Shown here one piece after another: positions 6,601 to 8,868 of a stretch of 8,868 nt of DNA. The DNA lies in assembly GCA_019510535.1 (NCBI GenBank), contig JAEKKE010000108.1, forward strand, positions 1 to 8,868, given 5' to 3'. How positions within the stretch are numbered: position 1 is the stretch's first letter; each line of letters starts with the position of its first letter. The translations under genes were made by a program, and so were the position numbers. Below the pieces are notes generated by a model, which ran no database searches, had not been told where the DNA came from, and was given only the letters and a program-made list of their open reading frames with translations. The DNA comes from Acidobacteriota bacterium. Its GTDB lineage: Bacteria; Acidobacteriota; Terriglobia; Terriglobales; Acidobacteriaceae.

Positions 6601-8479
6601 AACCGGTCAGCGTCAATCCGCTGGGAATCGTTCCACTCGCCAGCGAGCAGGAGTAAGGTGCTGTTCCACCTGCAACGCCAATAGCGCCGTTGTACAGTGC
6701 TCCAGTGGTGCCTGATGGTGGCGAAGAAAGAGTCAGCGTTGCCGGTGCTGCGATGACGGCCAGCGTGATGGATGAGGTTGCCGAGTCCGTAGGATGGTTG
6801 GAATCCGTCGCTTTCACGACGAGGCTTGTGCTGCCTGCAACTGACGGGGTTCCAGTAATTGTGCAGTTGCTGATGCTCAAACCAGAAGGAAGTGTTCCGC
6901 TGACAATCGAGCAGGCATAGGGGGAAGTTCCGCCGGTGATGCCGATCGTGCCGTTGTATGCCTGGCCGACGGTGGCTGAGGATGGCGAGGTAATGGTTAG
7001 TTGTGTCGCAGCACTCTGGACCACGACGGAGATCTTCTTCTTTCCTTGAGCCGTGGGTTTGGAGGAATCCGTTGCGCTGATACCAAGCGTGTAGACACCA
7101 GCCATCGTCGGAGTGCCCTGAAGCGTGCAATTGTTGAGCAGGATGCCGTCGGGCAGTGTGCCGTCGGTCATATTGCAGGTGTATGGCCCCTTTCCACCAG
7201 CAACGCCGATGGATGCAGAGTAGCCGACACCTACGGTCCCTGAGGCTGGCGAGGTAATGTCCAACGTGGCTGCGTCCGCAATGGTGAGCGCCAGGCTCTT
7301 GCTGGAAGCGGATGTGCCGGCCGCATCAGTGACTGAGAACACCAGCGAAGAGTCGGCGACGGCAGTGGGCGTTCCGCTGATAGCGCAACCCGAGAGCGAC
7401 AAGCCGCTGGGCAAGCTGCCGGATGTAACTGCGCAGGCATAAGGAGATACTCCTCCCGCAGCGCTGATTGCCGCGGTGTAGGCCGTACCGACAGTGCCCG
7501 ATGGCAATGATGTCGTTGTGACTGTCAGCGTCGATGTGGATGCATCAACGGTAAGTGTAAGGGGAGTGGATGTCGATGCCCCACTGGCGTCCGTGACAGT
7601 CACTGTAACCTCGGATGTGCCCGCATTGGCAGGCACTCCACTGATGCTGCCTGTGGAAGCGAGTGTGAGACCGGTTGGAAGCGAGCCTGGGGAGGCAGCC
7701 CAGCTATACGGGGAAGAGCCGCCGGAGGCGGAAAGCTGAGTCGAATACTCTGCGCCTACCGTACCGTGTGGAAGAAAACGGGACGTAATGGTAATCGGAG
7801 ATACTGTCGAGCCGACACGGATCGTTTTTGGGGTAATAACGTTCGTCTGCGCGTTACTGGCGTCGGTCGTTTTGAACGTGACTGTATATGTGCCGGAAGC
7901 AGTGGGGGTGCCTGTGATTTTGCTCGTGGACGGGTCAAAGGAGAGGCCCTCCGGAAGACTGCCAGAGGAGATCGATGATTGAACCGGATTCGATCCTCCT
8001 GAAGTTGTCAACGAACCCGAGTAGGAAGAGCCAACTGTGGCTGAATCCAGATTCGCCGTCACCGTCAGCGCCGGATTAACGGTAACTGCGATGGACCCAG
8101 CGTCGCTTGCCGTGAGAAGAGTGGCATTGATCGTTGCGTGGAGTTGGGATGATACCGCCTGTGGCGCGGTGTAGTTGATGTATCCAGATCCCGGGGTAAC
8201 GGTGCCGCAACTTCCATCGGAGCACCCCGTTCCATTGACGGCCCAGGAGATGTTTGACGTAGTTGTTGCCGGAATCTGGATTGATTGACCGGCGTTCAGC
8301 GTAATCGTTGACGCATTTGAAGCTGCGTTGACCTTGGATCCACCCCAACCGCACCCATTGGTGCCCAGGAGGAGGAGTGTCAGACTAAAGAGGAGTAGGG
8401 GAAACCCGAAAGAACGGGCGCAAGATGCGGTTTGATGCTGCGTAGTTCTTTTAAAACAAACAGAAATTTCCTTGAGCAC
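3611..8479 (-). CDS. Giant predicted lipoprotein: tandem putative-Ig (He_PIG-like) repeats, IPT/TIG-like domain and C-terminal right-handed beta-helix
   Basis: With the GTG start chosen here the protein has 1622 residues. Residues 1-42 form a long signal: a basic n-region, then FPLLLFSLTLLLLG, then TNGC with C43 as the likely lipidated cysteine (an imperfect lipobox). Residues about 50-135 form a bacterial Ig-like domain with a close cysteine pair (GTGCSDGSCG). Residues about 138-1105 hold eleven repeats of about 88 residues, each with the signature ATVG-Y-G-IG-SGG-PY-C ... SG-LPSGL-L ... GTPT-AG ... ATDSS-P (Ig-like domains of the He_PIG/PF05345 type). A Ser/Gly linker follows, then an IPT/TIG-like domain (about 1118-1207, with VRIFGSNFG). 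Residues about 1208-1622 begin FVSPNGADTNTGSFTSPFKSW, typical of secreted right-handed beta-helix proteins, and contain several N-N-V rungs (IHDNVV, IYNNVV, VYNNTV, MTNNIC). The protein ends SMGAYQ, resembling the IGAYE tails of many beta-helix surface proteins. No sortase or PEP-CTERM tail is present. It is convergent with the sugar transferase. A glycan-binding, adhesin or polysaccharide-lyase-like role is plausible, but no catalytic residues are identifiable. Confidence 0.88.
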   Translation of the reverse strand: MLKEISVCFKRTTQHQTASCARSFGFPLLLFSLTLLLLGTNGCGWGGSKVNAASNASTITLNAGQSIQIPATTTSNISWAVNGTGCSDGSCGTVTPGSGYINYTAPQAVSSQLHATINATLLTASDAGSIAVTVNPALTVTANLDSATVGSSYSGSLTTSGGSNPVQSSISSGSLPEGLSFDPSTSKITGTPTASGTYTVTFKTTDASNAQTNVITPKTIRVGSTVSPITITSRFLPHGTVGAEYSTQLSASGGSSPYSWAASPGSLPTGLTLASTGSISGVPANAGTSEVTVTVTDASGASTSTPLTLTVDASTSTLTVTTTSLPSGTVGTAYTAAISAAGGVSPYACAVTSGSLPSGLSLSGCAISGTPTAVADSSLVFSVTDAAGTSASSKSLALTIADAATLDITSPASGTVGVGYSASIGVAGGKGPYTCNMTDGTLPDGILLNNCTLQGTPTMAGVYTLGISATDSSKPTAQGKKKISVVVQSAATQLTITSPSSATVGQAYNGTIGITGGTSPYACSIVSGTLPSGLSISNCTITGTPSVAGSTSLVVKATDSNHPTDSATSSITLAVIAAPATLTLSSPPSGTTGALYNGAIGVAGGTAPYSCSLASGTIPSGLTLTGCSLTGTPTTAGNSTFSIKATDSSSPANSTTGPVTLNIAATPVTLALTAPSSGNVGVAYNGTIGVSGGTAPYTCSLASGSMPSGLTLNSCAISGTPLVAGSYSLSIKATDSASPTNTTTATVPLNIIGAASVTLAISSPVSATVGTAYTGAIGISGGSAPYACSLVSGSVPGLTLNGCSLTGMPTTAGTYSLSVKANDSSSPANSATSAVSVAVKAAATASLAIASPSTAATVGTAYTGAIGISGGSAPYTCSLVSGSVPGLTLSGCSLTGTPTTAGTYSLSVKATDSSSPAHSTTSAVSVAVKAAAISMAITSPSATATVGTAYNGAIGISGGTAPYTCSLVSGSAPGLTLSGCSLTGTPTTAGIYSFSVKATDSGSPANSTTGSISVTVKAAAAATLTLTSPTTATVGSAYNGTIGVSGGTAPYTCTLSSGTVPAGLTLTNCSLSGTPTTAGVSALTIKATDSSSPAASTTGTVVVTVNAAPSSGSSGGGPHINYTDLNVGSGTGGDNGNGVYVRIFGSNFGSTQGSSTVTLGGQLVTNCSLCSWSDTTIIAQLGGAATTGNIVVTVNGAASNGVPFTVTSTDIVFVSPNGADTNTGSFTSPFKSWRAAFNSVTSSDSMTPVRNTVIYLLPGTDVSFDDGRGYKSAISTDIGGSSPTSQLSIVGYPGGTVNVGSSSITYGVHGWGKYVTIANLNIVGQSSAIDAEAGNARIINNSLSCPAPPSGLGGTACLLGETTDPSETWAVHGNNVHDTGGNVDKTYHAVYFSSNVNHADMGWNNVGQNFKGYCRGIMFHATLGSNQYDLHIHDNVVTNSYCDGIALASVNPSQGTVEIYNNVVAHVALASNPYGVANEAGIAINTDPASGTSSGNVEVYNNTVVDAGAYSTGNQNGCFGVVSSGAGLHMTNNICSQPSGSQPYVESGSTNVSGSHNLWYGAGAAPSWDSSPVSSNPLFVSTSNFALQSQSPAKSTGTTGTTSTIDIVGASRGSTPSMGAYQ
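5165..8068 (-). repeat. Array of eleven tandem Ig-like coding repeats, unit about 264 bp
   Basis: Eleven consecutive coding units averaging 88 codons fill this stretch. Units 1-2 (counted from the protein N-terminus) are the most divergent and have no paired cysteines. Units 3-11 each carry PY-x-C and a second Cys 14-15 residues later. Units 8-10 are the most alike at DNA level: for example, the segments starting at 5795 and 6062 (267 bases apart) differ at 8 of 120 positions by eye. The array is protein-coding throughout, with no frame break. Confidence 0.9.
5411..6205 (-). repeat. Recently duplicated sub-array (Ig repeats 8-10)
   Basis: Units 8, 9 and 10 share a one-residue shortening (SVPGL or SAPGL where other units have P-x-G-L, as in LPSGL or VPAGL) and near-identical DNA, including a 39-base stretch identical in units 8 and 9. 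The corresponding positions start at 5531, 5795 and 6062, so the spacing is 264 and 267 bases. This points to duplication of a unit that already had the deletion. Such DNA is prone to copy-number change and to assembly collapse. Confidence 0.75.
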
Positions 8480-8487
8480 GCGCTCGT

Positions 8488-8493
8488 CTCCCT
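8488..8493 (-). promoter_or_regulatory. Ribosome-binding site deciding the GTG start of the lipoprotein
   Basis: On the minus strand AGGGAG is followed after 8 bases by GTG at 8479. The open frame extends further to a TTG at 8584, but that codon has only a weak upstream AGGCG-like sequence and would put 35 extra residues before the basic n-region of the signal peptide. No ATG is available in frame near the signal peptide. Confidence 0.6.
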
Positions 8494-8679
8494 GAAAAAA
8501 GGTGAGGTGAAAAAAATATGTCGAATGGAGCCCGACTTGGTGAACGTGTGCAAAGGCTTGCAATCCTGTCACCGCTGGTGCCAAGCGCCTAAGTCATTGA
8601 TTTTTCGTTTCTCTTTTACCTAGTTGCAGGAGATTTAATTCCTGACCAGGAAAAATTTTCCGATCCCTAGGCTCGGTGG
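8494..8679. promoter_or_regulatory. Divergent intergenic region between the lipoprotein and the acetyltransferase-like gene
   Basis: This 186-base region is clearly more AT-rich than the flanking genes, with runs of A and T at about 8495-8517 and 8598-8618. It should hold promoters for both directions. I could not assign a credible -35/-10 pair by eye. It also contains two overlapping dyads at 8639-8661, just upstream of the plus-strand start. No gene is recognisable inside it. Confidence 0.5.
8639..8661. repeat. Two overlapping inverted repeats upstream of the acetyltransferase-like gene (candidate operator)
   Basis: TTCCTG-AC-CAGGAA (8639-8652, perfect 6-2-6) overlaps GGAAAA-A-TTTTCC (8649-8661, perfect 6-1-6), with GGAA shared by both. 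The pair ends 18 bases before the ATG at 8680. The alternatives are mutually exclusive as hairpins but compatible as protein-binding sites. A role in regulation is inferred from symmetry and position only. Confidence 0.35.
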
Positions 8680-8868
8680 ATGGCCTGCGACGTGCTCGGA
8701 GACAAGCGGGGGCCAGTCCGTTGCCTCAACGAGCTGGATGCTGCATTGGTCACAGAGTTCAAAGAAGATTTAGGGCGATATCGTGCCTATGGAGAGTCTT
8801 ACCGGCGAATCCTCCTCAACCCTGCGGTTTGGTGCATTTTCTGGTACCGCCTGGGACGTTGGATATAT
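8680..8868 (+). CDS. Probable serine acetyltransferase-like protein of a polysaccharide locus, partial (N-terminus only)
   Basis: The frame is open from ATG at 8680 to the window edge, giving 63 residues. The segment FKEDLGRYRAYGE (29-41), then RRILLNPAVWCIFWYRLGRW (42-61), resembles the N-terminal helical part of CysE-related, left-handed beta-helix acetyltransferases found in capsule and EPS clusters, where a D-x-x-R-Y motif is followed by a hydrophobic NPGFW-x-x-x-x-YRLGRW block. Such enzymes use acetyl-CoA to O-acetylate serine or a sugar. The hexapeptide-repeat catalytic domain would lie beyond the window, so the call depends on a short motif. The start is uncertain: only a weak AGG at 8669-8671 precedes the ATG, and a GTG at 8692 is in frame. 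It is divergent from the lipoprotein gene. Confidence 0.55.
   Translation, partial: MACDVLGDKRGPVRCLNELDAALVTEFKEDLGRYRAYGESYRRILLNPAVWCIFWYRLGRWIY

Noticed and set aside
5118..7982. Series of short plus-strand open frames recurring opposite the Ig repeats (with VGVP-like patterns)
   Set aside because: They recur because the coding repeat recurs: each is the same antisense frame of a GTPT-encoding unit. They lack start signals and cannot be independent genes.
5165..8068. Possible CRISPR or non-coding satellite array
   Set aside because: The period is about 264 bases and a multiple of three (264, 267), the units keep one open frame, and they vary mostly in a way that preserves an Ig-like protein signature. 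There are no short direct repeats with unique spacers.

Overview
The window looks like an exopolysaccharide (EPS) or surface-polysaccharide locus, probably from a member of Acidobacteriota (a Terriglobia-like soil bacterium). That assignment is an inference. It rests on moderately high GC, a WbpP-like epimerase next to a DegT-type aminotransferase and a polyprenyl-phosphate sugar transferase of the EPS type, and above all a very large lipoprotein built from tandem putative-Ig (He_PIG-like) domains of a style common in that phylum. No rRNA, tRNA, transposase or phage gene is visible.

Layout from left to right. Positions 1-703 (minus strand, running off the left edge) encode the N-terminal 234 residues of an extended short-chain dehydrogenase/reductase that closely resembles UDP-GlcNAc/UDP-hexose 4-epimerases. 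Positions 704-1070 are a divergent intergenic region with three closely spaced inverted repeats. Positions 1071-2219 (plus) encode a DegT/DnrJ/EryC1/StrS PLP-dependent sugar aminotransferase. Only 2 bases later, 2222-3562 (plus) encode a membrane-anchored sugar-1-phosphate transferase (WbaP/EpsB-like), so these two genes almost certainly form one transcript. A strong stem-loop at 3561-3596 separates them from the convergent gene at 3611-8479 (minus), a predicted lipoprotein of 1622 residues. In order it has a lipoprotein signal, a short Ig-like domain, eleven Ig-like repeats of about 88 residues, an IPT/TIG-like domain and a C-terminal right-handed beta-helix domain. Positions 8480-8679 are a second divergent intergenic region. 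From 8680 a plus-strand gene starts that resembles the N-terminus of serine-acetyltransferase-like proteins of polysaccharide clusters; it runs off the right edge.

How the parts may fit together: the epimerase and aminotransferase would make or modify a nucleotide-activated (amino)sugar. The sugar transferase would load the first sugar phosphate onto the undecaprenyl-phosphate carrier, and the acetyltransferase-like protein could decorate the polymer. The giant lipoprotein has the architecture of an exported surface protein, with a long Ig stalk presenting a beta-helix head. Its position inside a polysaccharide locus suggests it may bind, organise or cleave a glycan, but nothing in the sequence proves this.

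The least ordinary signals are the lipoprotein's repeat array, where nine consecutive repeats each carry a co-varying cysteine pair and three repeats are recent duplicates, and the clusters of dyad-symmetric elements in the two divergent intergenic regions.
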